This document shows, one piece after another, positions 16,583 to 25,562 of a DNA stretch of 64,000 nucleotides. The stretch is taken from NCBI GenBank assembly GCA_947629175.1, contig CANRCT010000002.1:1-64000 (forward strand), read 5' to 3'. This DNA comes from an uncultured Muribaculaceae bacterium. Lineage in GTDB: Bacteria > Bacteroidota > Bacteroidia > Bacteroidales > Muribaculaceae. A program made the translations under genes and the position numbers. Each line of letters opens with the position of its first letter. Position 1 is the stretch's first letter. The notes below the pieces were generated by a model. The model searched no databases and was not told the origin of the DNA. It saw nothing but the letters and a program-made list of their open reading frames with translations.

Positions 16583-16608
16583 AATATATAATATTTATGT
16601 GTTGATAT

Positions 16609-18123
16609 TCATCGTTTGGCGAGTGGCAGAGTAATTATGAAACGCGTACCCTGGCCAAGCTCGCTCTCTACTGTAATCTGTCCGCCCAACTCCCCTACCA
16701 TTTTGTTGACGTAGGCCAGGCCCAGGCCGAAGCCTTTTACGTCATGGAGATTGCCGGTCGGCACTCTATAAAATTTCTCGAATATTTTTTTCAGATCCTC
16801 GCGCCGTATTCCGATGCCGTTGTCGGCGACAGTCACTTCAAGACGTCCGCCGGCCACATCCCGGGTGCTTACCGTCAGCTTCAAGGGCTCGTCCTCCCGG
16901 CGATATTTCACAGCGTTGTCGAGCAGATTGAAGATGACGTTGGTAAAGTGCATCTCATCCACATGTATGATCGACTGCTCCGCTCCGAGCACGGCCTCAA
17001 TATGTCCGCCATACTTCTCGACCTTGATCTTGAATGTATGAATAATATTCTCTACAATCGCGTTAGCGTCGACATCCTGCAGCTTGAGAGTGGCTCTCTG
17101 ACGTTCGAACATCGACATCTGAAGCACCTTCTCCACCTGGAAGCGAAGACGTTTCGTCTCGTCGTTGATCACGTTGGATATATGCTCAAGCATGTTGGGC
17201 GACTTACGTACCGACGTGTCGTTGAGCATCTGGGCAGCGAGAGATATGGTGGATATCGGCGTCTTGAACTCATGGGTCATGTTGTTGATGAAGTCGTTTT
17301 TCATGTCAGTAAGTTTCTTCTGACGGAATGTCAGATAGATCGTAATGACAAAGACCACGAGCAACACGAACGTCATGATAAACGCCGGTATTATATAGTT
17401 GAGCGACGACATTATGTAATCGCGCTTGGTGGGGAAATAGACCTTGAGATAATACATCAGGTTGCGGGTGTCGTTGGGGAAGAGCGTCTGTACAAACATG
17501 TTGTCGTTGCCTACCTGTTCGGGATTGTATCCCGACGACCGGTAGACATTTGCGCCCTGACGGTTGACGACCGCGAACTCAAACGGCAGTTCGAGACCGT
17601 TGTTGGCCAGCTCCATCTTAAGATATGTCGCCACCTTGCCGGAATCGGCCCTCTCTGCTATCGGCCTTGTGCTCGACTGGCTTATCATACGGAGTATCAC
17701 CTCGTTCATCAGAGTGCGCTGCTTGAGATACTGCTCCTGGAGGATCTCATGGGTGGAACGCTGCCGAGGAGCCAGATTGACGGTGGGATCGAGAGCGTTG
17801 AGATCGCCCTGAAGAGTAAGCGCGCCTTTCTTGCCCTCGGGAGTGGTGAACGAATACTGTATGCCCCCCTGCTCACCCGATGCCGACGAGTAGCGCGGAA
17901 GCACTGATGTTTCTATCCGGGCCACGTCGTCCTCAAGAAAATACTGCGTCTCGTCCTGCTCCAGATTGCCTGTCACAGCATAGAGAGAGCGCTTCACTCC
18001 TTCGGCGAACTGATCATCGCGCATACGCAGTATGTTCTTCATGTACATTACCTGTACATATAGAAGCCCTGCGAACGTGAGAGCCATGATGATGGTGATT
18101 GCCCAGATTGTAGATTTCTTCAT
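16609..18123 (-). CDS. rprX: Membrane sensor histidine kinase (RprX-like)
   Basis: This 504-residue protein has an N-terminal membrane helix (residues about 7-28), a periplasmic sensor region of about 210 residues and a second membrane helix near 245-270. The HisKA domain has H-box NNMTHEFKTPIS (His near residue 284), and the HATPase_c domain has the N-box NLLDNAVKY, G1 VADNGIGI and G2 GFGLGLAYV. It should phosphorylate the adjacent RprY-like regulator. The operon is driven by a consensus promoter at 18246-18277. Confidence 0.9.
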   Translation of the reverse strand: MKKSTIWAITIIMALTFAGLLYVQVMYMKNILRMRDDQFAEGVKRSLYAVTGNLEQDETQYFLEDDVARIETSVLPRYSSASGEQGGIQYSFTTPEGKKGALTLQGDLNALDPTVNLAPRQRSTHEILQEQYLKQRTLMNEVILRMISQSSTRPIAERADSGKVATYLKMELANNGLELPFEFAVVNRQGANVYRSSGYNPEQVGNDNMFVQTLFPNDTRNLMYYLKVYFPTKRDYIMSSLNYIIPAFIMTFVLLVVFVITIYLTFRQKKLTDMKNDFINNMTHEFKTPISTISLAAQMLNDTSVRKSPNMLEHISNVINDETKRLRFQVEKVLQMSMFERQRATLKLQDVDANAIVENIIHTFKIKVEKYGGHIEAVLGAEQSIIHVDEMHFTNVIFNLLDNAVKYRREDEPLKLTVSTRDVAGGRLEVTVADNGIGIRREDLKKIFEKFYRVPTGNLHDVKGFGLGLAYVNKMVGELGGQITVESELGQGTRFIITLPLAKR

Positions 18124-18245
18124 ATTATAAATGACAACCGGTGACGGATGCCGATATTTTTGTATTTATTATGTTAACGCCTGAAAGGGCATAATTGTTA
18201 TCGGAGCATAAAAAAAGTCAAGGCGCCCGTTTTAACAATTCGGCT

Positions 18246-18277
18246 CAAAATTAACACTTAAATGTGAAAAGTGCAAA
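18246..18277 (-). promoter_or_regulatory. Promoter of the rprXY operon
   Basis: On the minus strand, TTTG (18274-18277) and TAATTTTG (18246-18253) lie 20 bp apart, a full consensus match. The start site near 18240 gives a leader of about 115 nt. Confidence 0.75.
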
Positions 18278-18289
18278 TTTCGCAATAAA

Positions 18290-18325
18290 AAACTACGCCG
18301 CACAGCCTCTTTTGGCTATGCGGCG
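18290..18325 (-). terminator. Rho-independent terminator of nhaA
   Basis: CGCCGCATAGCC and GGCTGTGCGGCG form a 12-bp stem with one mismatch on the minus strand, followed by TAGTTTTTTA. It lies about 30 nt after the nhaA stop and separates nhaA from the rprXY promoter. Confidence 0.85.
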
Positions 18326-18357
18326 CAGTGATATTTCAGTAAGCCTGTCGGTTCAGA

Positions 18358-19794
18358 TCAATGTTCAGCCACCGGATTCTCGGCAAGCGGATGCTCATCG
18401 TCCTCCGCTACATAATGATTGCCTTTCGGCAAAGTATGCCCGAGCAGCATGAAGCCGAGGATGCCCGAAACAAGCGAACCTACGACGATGCCCAGCTTTG
18501 CGTGATTGAGGAGATCAGCTCCATGCACTCCCATTCCGGCAAACGACAGATTGGCTATGAAGAGAGATACTGTGAAACCGATACCTCCGAGCATCGCCAC
18601 GGACACCATCATCTTCCAGTTGGCCCGGAGAGGCATGGGGGCGAGGCGGAGTTTGACGGTCAGCCACGAGAACAGGAATATACCCAGGCATTTGCCTATG
18701 ACGAGACCGCATATGATCGCAAGAGAAATGCCTTCGACTATCGAAGCCGGATCAAGATCAAGGAGGAATATGCCGGCATTGGCGAATGCAAACAGGGGCA
18801 CAATGAAATTATTGACTACCGGATGGAGAGAGTCCTCAAGATCCTGAAGCGGCGAGATCACCTTGTCGGATGCATACTCTATCTTCTTCAGCCAGTCCAT
18901 CTGCTCCCGGTTGAGAATACTCGACTTATCAAGCCTCTCGTCATCCTCATGCTTGAAATGGGCTATCGACGAACGTATTATCTTTACATATCTCCTGGGC
19001 TTGAACACCGGCGAGGCAGGCACGCAGAAAGCCACCAGCACGCCGGCGATAGTCGGATGAACGCCCGAATTGAGAAACAGGAACCACACACATCCGCCTA
19101 TACCGAGATAAAAAATCTTGCTCTTGATATGCATGACGCTTCCCAGAAGCAATACTCCGAGAAGAGCCGCAGCATATATCAGAAGCATATATTCGATATG
19201 CGAGGAATAGAACGCAGCGATGACGATGATGCCGCCGATATCGTCGACCACAGCCAGAGTGGTCAGAAATATCTTGAGAGAGATAGGCACTCTTGATCCG
19301 AGCATGGCCAGTACTCCAAGCGAGAACGCTATGTCGGTAGCCATAGGTATGGCCGAGCCACCCACATAATCAGTGCCTTTCGAAAGCATATAATATATGC
19401 CGACGGGCACAAGCATGCCTCCTATGGCGCCCATGATCGGCAACAGAGCCTGTTTGAACGAAGAAAGCTCGCCGACGAGCACCTCACGCTTGATCTCAAG
19501 ACCGATTGAGAAGAAAAATACGGCCATCAGGGCGTCGTTGATGAATTCAAGCATGTTCATCGGCTCGCCCCCGTGGGAGAACAGATTGAAATCCCCGATC
19601 TGAAGCCGCACCTCATGCTCCCAGAAATCAAAATAGTAATGGTTGATGGCCGGAATATTGGCCACCACCATAGCAAGGATGGTGGCTACTATCAATATAT
19701 TGCCGCCTGTAGCATGGCGGCGTATGGCCTGTCGGGCCGCGAAAAAGGGAGCGTGATGTTCGCTTTCCACAATGTTGTCGTCTTCGCTTGTCAT
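18358..19794 (-). CDS. nhaA: Na+/H+ antiporter NhaA
   Basis: This inner-membrane antiporter exports Na+ in exchange for protons. The conserved paired aspartates occur in LAVVDDIGGIIVIAAF (about residue 185), and DALMAVFFFSIGLEIKREVLVGELSS and PMATDIAFSLGVLAML are family blocks. At 478 residues it is longer than the E. coli protein (388), mainly through a hydrophilic insert before the EYASDKVISPLQDLEDSLHPVVN segment and N- and C-terminal extensions, as common in Bacteroidetes. It lies 75 nt after lepA and may be read from the lepA promoter; it has its own terminator. Confidence 0.93.
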   Translation of the reverse strand: MTSEDDNIVESEHHAPFFAARQAIRRHATGGNILIVATILAMVVANIPAINHYYFDFWEHEVRLQIGDFNLFSHGGEPMNMLEFINDALMAVFFFSIGLEIKREVLVGELSSFKQALLPIMGAIGGMLVPVGIYYMLSKGTDYVGGSAIPMATDIAFSLGVLAMLGSRVPISLKIFLTTLAVVDDIGGIIVIAAFYSSHIEYMLLIYAAALLGVLLLGSVMHIKSKIFYLGIGGCVWFLFLNSGVHPTIAGVLVAFCVPASPVFKPRRYVKIIRSSIAHFKHEDDERLDKSSILNREQMDWLKKIEYASDKVISPLQDLEDSLHPVVNNFIVPLFAFANAGIFLLDLDPASIVEGISLAIICGLVIGKCLGIFLFSWLTVKLRLAPMPLRANWKMMVSVAMLGGIGFTVSLFIANLSFAGMGVHGADLLNHAKLGIVVGSLVSGILGFMLLGHTLPKGNHYVAEDDEHPLAENPVAEH

Positions 19795-19869
19795 TTGGTT
19801 AGGTCATTGAAGAGGAGAGTATTTGGCACAAATAAATAAATCCATGTTTCACACAGGAAGGGCTTGGCT

Positions 19870-21657
19870 TCAGTCAAGTTTGAGCACCGCGAGGAAAGCC
19901 TTCTGAGGCACCTCCACGGAGCCTATCTGTTTCATGCGCTTTTTGCCTTTTTTCTGTTTTTCAAGAAGCTTTCGTTTTCGGGATATATCGCCGCCGTAAC
20001 ACTTAGCCGTGACATCCTTTCTGACTGCCTTGATAGTCTCTCGGGCTATGATCTTCGCCCCTATCGCAGCCTGAATCGCTATATCGAACTGCTGACGGGG
20101 TATCAGTTCCTTAAGTTTCTCACACATGCGGCGTCCGAAAGTCACTGCGTTGTCGGCATGAGTGAGTGTCGACAACGCATCGACACTTTCACCATTGAGC
20201 AGTATATCGAGCTTGACCAGCTTCGACTCGCGGAAATCATGCAGATGATAGTCAAACGAAGCATAACCTTTCGAGATACTCTTCAGCTTGTCGTAGAAAT
20301 CGATGACGATCTCTCCCAGAGGCATATCGAAAGTCATCTCCATGCGGTTGCCGGAGATATACTCCTGTTTGACCAGAATGCCGCGTTTCGACAGACAAAG
20401 CGTCATGATCGGCCCGATAAAATCGGCCACAGTGATTATGGACGCTCTGATATATGGCTCCTCTATATGGTCGATCAGCGTGGCCTCCGGAAGTCCCGAA
20501 GGATTATGGACTTCAGTCATATGGCCCTGCTTGTCGAACACCCGGTAAGAGACATTGGGCACCGTAGTGATCACATCCATGTCAAACTCTCTGCCGAGAC
20601 GCTCCTGTATGATCTCCATGTGGAGCAGGCCGAGGAAGCCACACCTGAATCCGAAACCGAGCGCGGCCGATGATTCAGGCTGGAAGGTCAGCGACGCGTC
20701 ATTGAGCTGAAGTTTTTCAAGCGACGCCCTGAGATTTTCGAAATCCTCCGTCTCTATGGGATAGACTCCGGCAAATACCATGGGCTTCACTTCCTCAAAG
20801 CCTTCTATAGCCTGATCGCAGGGACGCTGCACGTGGGTTATCGTATCGCCCACTTTTACTTCCCTTGAGGTCTTGATGCCTGAAATAATGTAGCCCACAT
20901 TGCCGGCCGAAAGTTCTTCACGAGGCGACATTTCGAGTTTGAGCACACCTATTTCATCAGCGTTATACTCCTTGCCGGTTGACACGAACTTGACGAAATC
21001 GCCACGCCTGATAGTTCCGTTGACTATCTTGTAATAGGCTATGATACCGCGGAACGGATTAAACACCGAGTCGAATATCAGGGCCTGCAGCGGAGCTTCC
21101 GGATCACCTTTGGGTGCCGGAATCCTCGATATTATGGCATCGAGAATCTCGGGGATACCCTGACCCGTCTTGCCGGAGGCACGGATTATATCCGAGTGGT
21201 CGCATCCGAGAAGATCCACTATCTGATCCTCCACCTCTTCCGGCTTCGCGCTGTCAAGATCCACTTTGTTGACCACCGGAATGATCTCCAGATCATTGTC
21301 GATGGCCATATACAGATTGGAGATCGTCTGGGCCTGAATACCCTGCGAGGCGTCAACAATAAGGAGGGCTCCTTCGCAGGCTGCTATTGAACGGGAAACC
21401 TCATAGGAGAAATCCACATGCCCCGGGGTATCAATCAGGTTAAGCACATAATGTTCATTGCCCGAAGTATAGTTCATCTGTATGGCGTGGCTCTTGATGG
21501 TAATTCCGCGCTCACGCTCCAGATCCATATCGTCAAGCACCTGTGCCTGAAGATCTTTGCCCTCCACAGTATGAGTATATTCCAGCAGTCTGTCGGCAAG
21601 AGTACTCTTGCCGTGGTCAATATGGGCAATTATGCAGAAGTTTCGGATATTCTTCAT
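19870..21657 (-). CDS. lepA: Elongation factor 4 (LepA), ribosome-associated GTPase
   Basis: This translation GTPase has 595 residues, the standard LepA length. G motifs are [16 protein letters not shown] (G1, residues 11-26), the GITIKS switch, DTPGH (G3) and NKVDL (G4). The LepA-specific C-terminal domain has the [24 protein letters not shown] signature. LepA binds the ribosome and is thought to affect initiation or back-translocation. The gene has a strong promoter and precedes nhaA. Confidence 0.97.
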   Translation of the reverse strand: MKNIRNFCIIAHIDHGKSTLADRLLEYTHTVEGKDLQAQVLDDMDLERERGITIKSHAIQMNYTSGNEHYVLNLIDTPGHVDFSYEVSRSIAACEGALLIVDASQGIQAQTISNLYMAIDNDLEIIPVVNKVDLDSAKPEEVEDQIVDLLGCDHSDIIRASGKTGQGIPEILDAIISRIPAPKGDPEAPLQALIFDSVFNPFRGIIAYYKIVNGTIRRGDFVKFVSTGKEYNADEIGVLKLEMSPREELSAGNVGYIISGIKTSREVKVGDTITHVQRPCDQAIEGFEEVKPMVFAGVYPIETEDFENLRASLEKLQLNDASLTFQPESSAALGFGFRCGFLGLLHMEIIQERLGREFDMDVITTVPNVSYRVFDKQGHMTEVHNPSGLPEATLIDHIEEPYIRASIITVADFIGPIMTLCLSKRGILVKQEYISGNRMEMTFDMPLGEIVIDFYDKLKSISKGYASFDYHLHDFRESKLVKLDILLNGESVDALSTLTHADNAVTFGRRMCEKLKELIPRQQFDIAIQAAIGAKIIARETIKAVRKDVTAKCYGGDISRKRKLLEKQKKGKKRMKQIGSVEVPQKAFLAVLKLD

Positions 21658-21676
21658 TTTTTCCTGATTTTCGCCG

Positions 21677-21707
21677 CAAAGTTACGAAAAAAGCGCTATA
21701 CGTCAAA
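21677..21707 (-). promoter_or_regulatory. Promoter of lepA
   Basis: On the minus strand, TTTG (21704-21707) and TAACTTTG (21677-21684) are 19 bp apart, matching the Bacteroidetes consensus. The -7 box ends 19 nt before the lepA ATG. Confidence 0.75.
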
Positions 21708-21759
21708 GCGTCGGCCTGCCTGCGGGCAATATGGTCAGACACTTCCTGACAGCATATTC

Positions 21760-21798
21760 AAAACAGCGAGGGGGCCATGGCCGGTCGCCATAGCCCCC
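21760..21798 (-). terminator. Terminator downstream of the LRR gene
   Basis: GGGGGCTATGGC (minus strand, from 21798) pairs with GCCATGGCCCCC around a short loop, with one G-T pair, and is followed by TCGCTGTTTTG. It lies about 65 nt after the LRR stop, between that gene and the lepA promoter. Confidence 0.65.
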
Positions 21799-21863
21799 GT
21801 GATCATGTTTTATTGAACTGATGGGATGTCGTCACGTCACTCCTTCCGGCAACATGAGGCTGA

Positions 21864-22925
21864 TCAATAGTTCCACTGACAGGCCACCATCCTCAGATTC
21901 GAGCATCCGATAGTACGGAAATCAAGTATCTGGTTGTAACGGCAGTTGATGTAGGTCAATGCCTGGTCGAACGATACGTCGAGCGTGGTCAGCTGATTGT
22001 TGTCGCAGAGTAGGCGCTGCAGGAATGTCTGATTCGAGAGATTGAGCGTCGTCAGATCATTATATGAGCAGTCGACGAAGAGAAGATTCGGGCAATTGCT
22101 GACGTCCAGCGTGGTCAGATCATTGTAGGAGCATACGAGATCCGAGAGGTTCTTGCAGTCTCGAAGTCCGAGAGTCACCATGTTGTTGTCGGAACAGATG
22201 AATGTGAAGAGCGAAGGCAGACCGCTTACAATCATTGTGGAGATCTGATTGTCGTCCACATTAAGATTCTGCAGGCTTTCCACTCCGGCAAGGTTAAGGC
22301 TCGTAAGCTTGTTGTAACCGCAATAGAGGTTTTTAAGTTTGGCGCAGCCTGATACATTCAGAGATTCAAGATGGTTGCCCTGACAATTGAGAGTCTGCAG
22401 CTGCTCTACGTTTGACACATTGAGCTCCACAAAAAGATTGTTGGAAACATTGAGGTTCTTGAGCGACGGCACTCCGTCGAAATTCACATTGTCCGACAGA
22501 CGGTTTTTGTAGATTGTCACTTTCTGCAGCACCGGGCACTGCTGAAGATTTGCAGCCGTAAGCACATTGCGGCTTGCGTTGAGTTCGGTCAGCGCCGGGG
22601 AGTTGACGACAGATACCGAGGTCAGCTTGTTGCGGGAGACATCAACCTTTGTCAGCGCCTGAAATCCGGTCAGCGAAAGCTGGCCGGCAAGATGCTTGTC
22701 TTTCCATTCAATGGCAGTCACATGACCGCCTGCGATAGTCAGCCCTTCCACTCCGCTCAATTGAGCCGGATTGGCTACATTCAGCGCCTGGGCATTAGTT
22801 GTGCCATTTTCTGAGGTCTGGGCCAGAAAGGCCGAAATCTGCTTGGCCTCGTTCTTGTCGAGGTTCTGGGCAAAGGCCGTCGAGCATCCGAGCATGACAG
22901 CGGCGATTAATAAGAACTTTTTCAT
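21864..22925 (-). CDS. Secreted leucine-rich-repeat protein
   Basis: This 353-residue protein has a Sec signal peptide (MKKFLLIAAVMLGCSTAFA). An N-terminal region of about 60 residues is followed by about 12 tandem repeats of 21-23 residues with the form LxxLxCxxNxLTxLDVSxC, running to the C-terminus. The repeats are the Bacteroidetes type in which a Cys or Asn ladder lines the solenoid. No lipobox, sortase signal, type IX sorting domain or membrane anchor is seen, so it is probably periplasmic or released. The partner is unknown. It has its own terminator and lies 124 bp from dnaB. Confidence 0.85.
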   Translation of the reverse strand: MKKFLLIAAVMLGCSTAFAQNLDKNEAKQISAFLAQTSENGTTNAQALNVANPAQLSGVEGLTIAGGHVTAIEWKDKHLAGQLSLTGFQALTKVDVSRNKLTSVSVVNSPALTELNASRNVLTAANLQQCPVLQKVTIYKNRLSDNVNFDGVPSLKNLNVSNNLFVELNVSNVEQLQTLNCQGNHLESLNVSGCAKLKNLYCGYNKLTSLNLAGVESLQNLNVDDNQISTMIVSGLPSLFTFICSDNNMVTLGLRDCKNLSDLVCSYNDLTTLDVSNCPNLLFVDCSYNDLTTLNLSNQTFLQRLLCDNNQLTTLDVSFDQALTYINCRYNQILDFRTIGCSNLRMVACQWNY

Positions 22926-23049
22926 ATGACTTTTGATGATTTGTGTTTGTTTTTATAAACTTAACACGTGTCAGATAAAAAAGTTTGACACCGCCGGGAT
23001 TCGCGGCAAAAAAAGCAGTAAAAGAGGAAAAGAGTGACTGCGGCGCGTG

Positions 23050-24606
23050 TCAGAATGGTGTCGGTTCGTCCGACGAGGGCCCGAGAAAATCGGCCGTTCC
23101 TCCTGAGAACGATGCGGCTCCCGGTGTCAGCGGCATATCACCGTCGGGCCCCGAAGCATTCATTTTTGAACCGACTGATACAGCTGATACCATCGGCCCC
23201 TCTTCCCAATTCTCAAATCTGGCGAATTCCTTGCGGAAACGCATCTTGACGTCATCCACGCGTCCGCTGCGGTGTTTCGCCACGATAAATTCGGCAAGTC
23301 CGCGTATATTCCTCCCCTCCATATCGGTGTCAGACCGCAGATAGTATTCCGGGCGATGGATGAAGCAGACGATATCAGCATCCTGCTCTATGGCGCCAGA
23401 TTCACGCAAGTCGGAAAGCTGAGGACGCTTGCTGTCGCGGTCGCCGTCCTTGCCGCGGGTCTCTACCGATCGGTTGAGCTGCGAAAGAGCCACTATAGGT
23501 ATGTCGAGCTCCTTGGCAAGCTGCTTCAGCGAACGGGAGATAATCGACACCTCCTGCTCGCGGCTTCCGAACTTCATTCCGGTAGCATTCATAAGCTGAA
23601 GATAGTCGATGATTATGAATCTCACCTGATGCTCCCTGACAAGCCGACGGGCTTTCGTACGCAGCTCAAGGATCGAGAGCGACGGCGTATCGTCAATGTA
23701 AAGGCGTGCGTCCTGGAGCTCCTTCACACGACTCATCAGCTGATCCCACTCCATGGGCGACAGCTGTCCGCTCTTGATCTTCTCGCCGCCGAGTTCGCAG
23801 ACATTACTTATCAGACGGTTGACAAGCTGCACATTTGACATCTCCAACGAGAAGATGGCTACCGGTATCTCGTAATTGACCGCCATATTCTTGGCCATCG
23901 ACAGGACAAATGCCGTCTTGCCCATGGCCGGACGGGCTGCTATGATGATCAGATCGGAATTCTGCCATCCGGAAGTAAGTTTGTCAAGCTCGTGGAAACC
24001 CGACTCCAGGCCGCTGAGGCCCGATGCTCGGTTGGCGGCAGCCTGAATCTGTTTTATGGCCTGTTCGATGACCGGATTGATCTGGGTGACGTCCTTCTTG
24101 ACATTCCTCTGGGAGATCTCAAACAGACGGCCCTCAGCCTCCTGAAGAAGATCATCGACGTCATTCACCTCATCAAACGCTTTCGAACTGATATCCGACG
24201 AAAAAGATATCAGCTCCCGGGCGAGATACTTCTGGGCTACGATACGCGCATGATATTCCACATTGGCTCCCGACAGCACACGCGATGTCAGTTCCGATAC
24301 CACTACCGGCCCTCCGATCTTCTCCAGATTGCCGTCGAGACGCAGCTGTTCGGTGACCGTAAGCATGTCGATAGGCTTCTGTGCGGCGCCAAGCTGCTGT
24401 ATCGCCGCGTAGACCATCGAATTCGTAGGATCGTAGAACGATTCGGGCTTCAGGAGGTCACACACTACGGAGTAAGCATCTTTCTCAAGCATCAGAGCTC
24501 CGAGCACAGCCTGCTCGACATCTATGTCGCGCGGAGGAATCCGGCCTCCGATCTCCGCTTCATTCTTCGCTTTGGGAATATAATTGTTGTTGCGCTTCGT
24601 TTCCAT
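23050..24606 (-). CDS. dnaB: Replicative DNA helicase DnaB
   Basis: This hexameric 5'-3' helicase of the replication fork has 518 residues. The N-terminal domain starts at PRDIDVEQAVLGALM, a linker follows, and the RecA-like domain has Walker A AARPAMGKTAF (224-234), Walker B FIIIDYLQLM and SQLNRSVE. The C-terminal tail of about 50 residues is Gly/Ser-rich and ends SDEPTPF, which resembles an SSB-type acidic tip. The -7 box ends 4 nt before the ATG, so the message may be leaderless. No in-frame Met occurs for the next 38 residues, which supports the start. Confidence 0.95.
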   Translation of the reverse strand: METKRNNNYIPKAKNEAEIGGRIPPRDIDVEQAVLGALMLEKDAYSVVCDLLKPESFYDPTNSMVYAAIQQLGAAQKPIDMLTVTEQLRLDGNLEKIGGPVVVSELTSRVLSGANVEYHARIVAQKYLARELISFSSDISSKAFDEVNDVDDLLQEAEGRLFEISQRNVKKDVTQINPVIEQAIKQIQAAANRASGLSGLESGFHELDKLTSGWQNSDLIIIAARPAMGKTAFVLSMAKNMAVNYEIPVAIFSLEMSNVQLVNRLISNVCELGGEKIKSGQLSPMEWDQLMSRVKELQDARLYIDDTPSLSILELRTKARRLVREHQVRFIIIDYLQLMNATGMKFGSREQEVSIISRSLKQLAKELDIPIVALSQLNRSVETRGKDGDRDSKRPQLSDLRESGAIEQDADIVCFIHRPEYYLRSDTDMEGRNIRGLAEFIVAKHRSGRVDDVKMRFRKEFARFENWEEGPMVSAVSVGSKMNASGPDGDMPLTPGAASFSGGTADFLGPSSDEPTPF

Positions 24607-24610
24607 ACGG

Positions 24611-24618
24611 CAAAATTA
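24611..24618 (-). promoter_or_regulatory. -7 box directly at the dnaB start
   Basis: On the minus strand this is TAATTTTG, then four bases, then the dnaB ATG (24606). The start site should coincide with the start codon, so a leaderless mRNA is likely. No TTTG is seen at normal -33 spacing. Confidence 0.5.
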
Positions 24619-24726
24619 CAAAAAAAGTCGCCAACAGAGTGACGACTTCGACAGCAAACCTATCTACAAATTCTTTACATCGATTCAACATCAGTCAGAC
24701 TGACGCCTCATGATGTCATGATGCTC

Positions 24727-25332
24727 TCATTCTATGACTCTCCTGACTGAAATGAACCGCCGGCTGTAATAGCCGCCGTCGGGATAGTTGGTCACAACCA
24801 CTCCCTGCCCGCAGGAGGCATGAATGAATTTCAGCGTCCCGGTATCGGGATTGACATCAATCACCATTCCCACATGACCTATCGAGGATTTGCTCACACG
24901 GCGTCCGCTGAAAAATATAAGATCACCCACCTTTGCCTCCGAAAGGGGTATCTTCGTACCCTGCACTCCCTGAAGACGAGAAGCCGGACTCAGAGTAAAG
25001 CCGAATTTCCGGTAGACATGGCTTGTGAAACCGGAGCAGTCAAAAGAGCTCGGTCCTTTGGAGCCACGACGATACCGGCAGCCGAGATAACGCTTGGCAT
25101 ACTCAACCATCTCATCCTGAAGTATGCAGTCAAGAGCCGAAGGCGCCTCCTCAGTGGTAAAGACCGGAGGAAAAGAGGATTCGATCGGAGGGATCAGCGA
25201 AAACACACCCGAACGGGGAACTTCAATCACTACCGGAAGAGACAGCTCGCCTGACGATACCGCCGGACGGCTTGCAATGGCAGAAGCTGCTGCAAATGCA
25301 GTGATGAATGCTATGGCTGCTGTTCGTATCAT
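24727..25332 (-). CDS. Secreted NlpC/P60 (C40) cell-wall peptidase
   Basis: The NlpC/P60 catalytic triad is visible as Cys99 (SFDCSGF), His153 (IGHVGMVID) and His171 (FIHASCGQG). This fits a D,L-endopeptidase cutting peptidoglycan stem peptides in the periplasm. The track start (25398) is a TTG inside the promoter box; the ATG at 25332 gives 201 residues with a clean signal peptide (MIRTAAIAFITAFAAASAIA). The GDLIFFSGR segment is a further family mark. It is flanked by dnaB and the redox operon and appears to be a single gene. Confidence 0.9.
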   Translation of the reverse strand: MIRTAAIAFITAFAAASAIASRPAVSSGELSLPVVIEVPRSGVFSLIPPIESSFPPVFTTEEAPSALDCILQDEMVEYAKRYLGCRYRRGSKGPSSFDCSGFTSHVYRKFGFTLSPASRLQGVQGTKIPLSEAKVGDLIFFSGRRVSKSSIGHVGMVIDVNPDTGTLKFIHASCGQGVVVTNYPDGGYYSRRFISVRRVIE

Positions 25333-25386
25333 GACTATGACTGATTGTTCCGGAAAGTCAAACCTTCCATGTTGATTTTCACATTG

Positions 25387-25394
25387 CAAAATTA
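25387..25394 (-). promoter_or_regulatory. -7 box of the NlpC/P60 gene
   Basis: On the minus strand this is TAATTTTG, 54 nt before the chosen ATG at 25332. Confidence 0.5.
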
Positions 25395-25562
25395 GCAAAT
25401 TATTATGTTAACATATCTAATTTTTTGATAAAGAAACCACAATTATTTAACGTTAGCCTGCTACATGCAATCTGAAATATGTCGCAGGCATATATAAGCC
25501 ACAGGACGCGGCAGAATCATCCGACTCTATCGCGCCCTGTCATTATGTGGTTGACAATCGGC

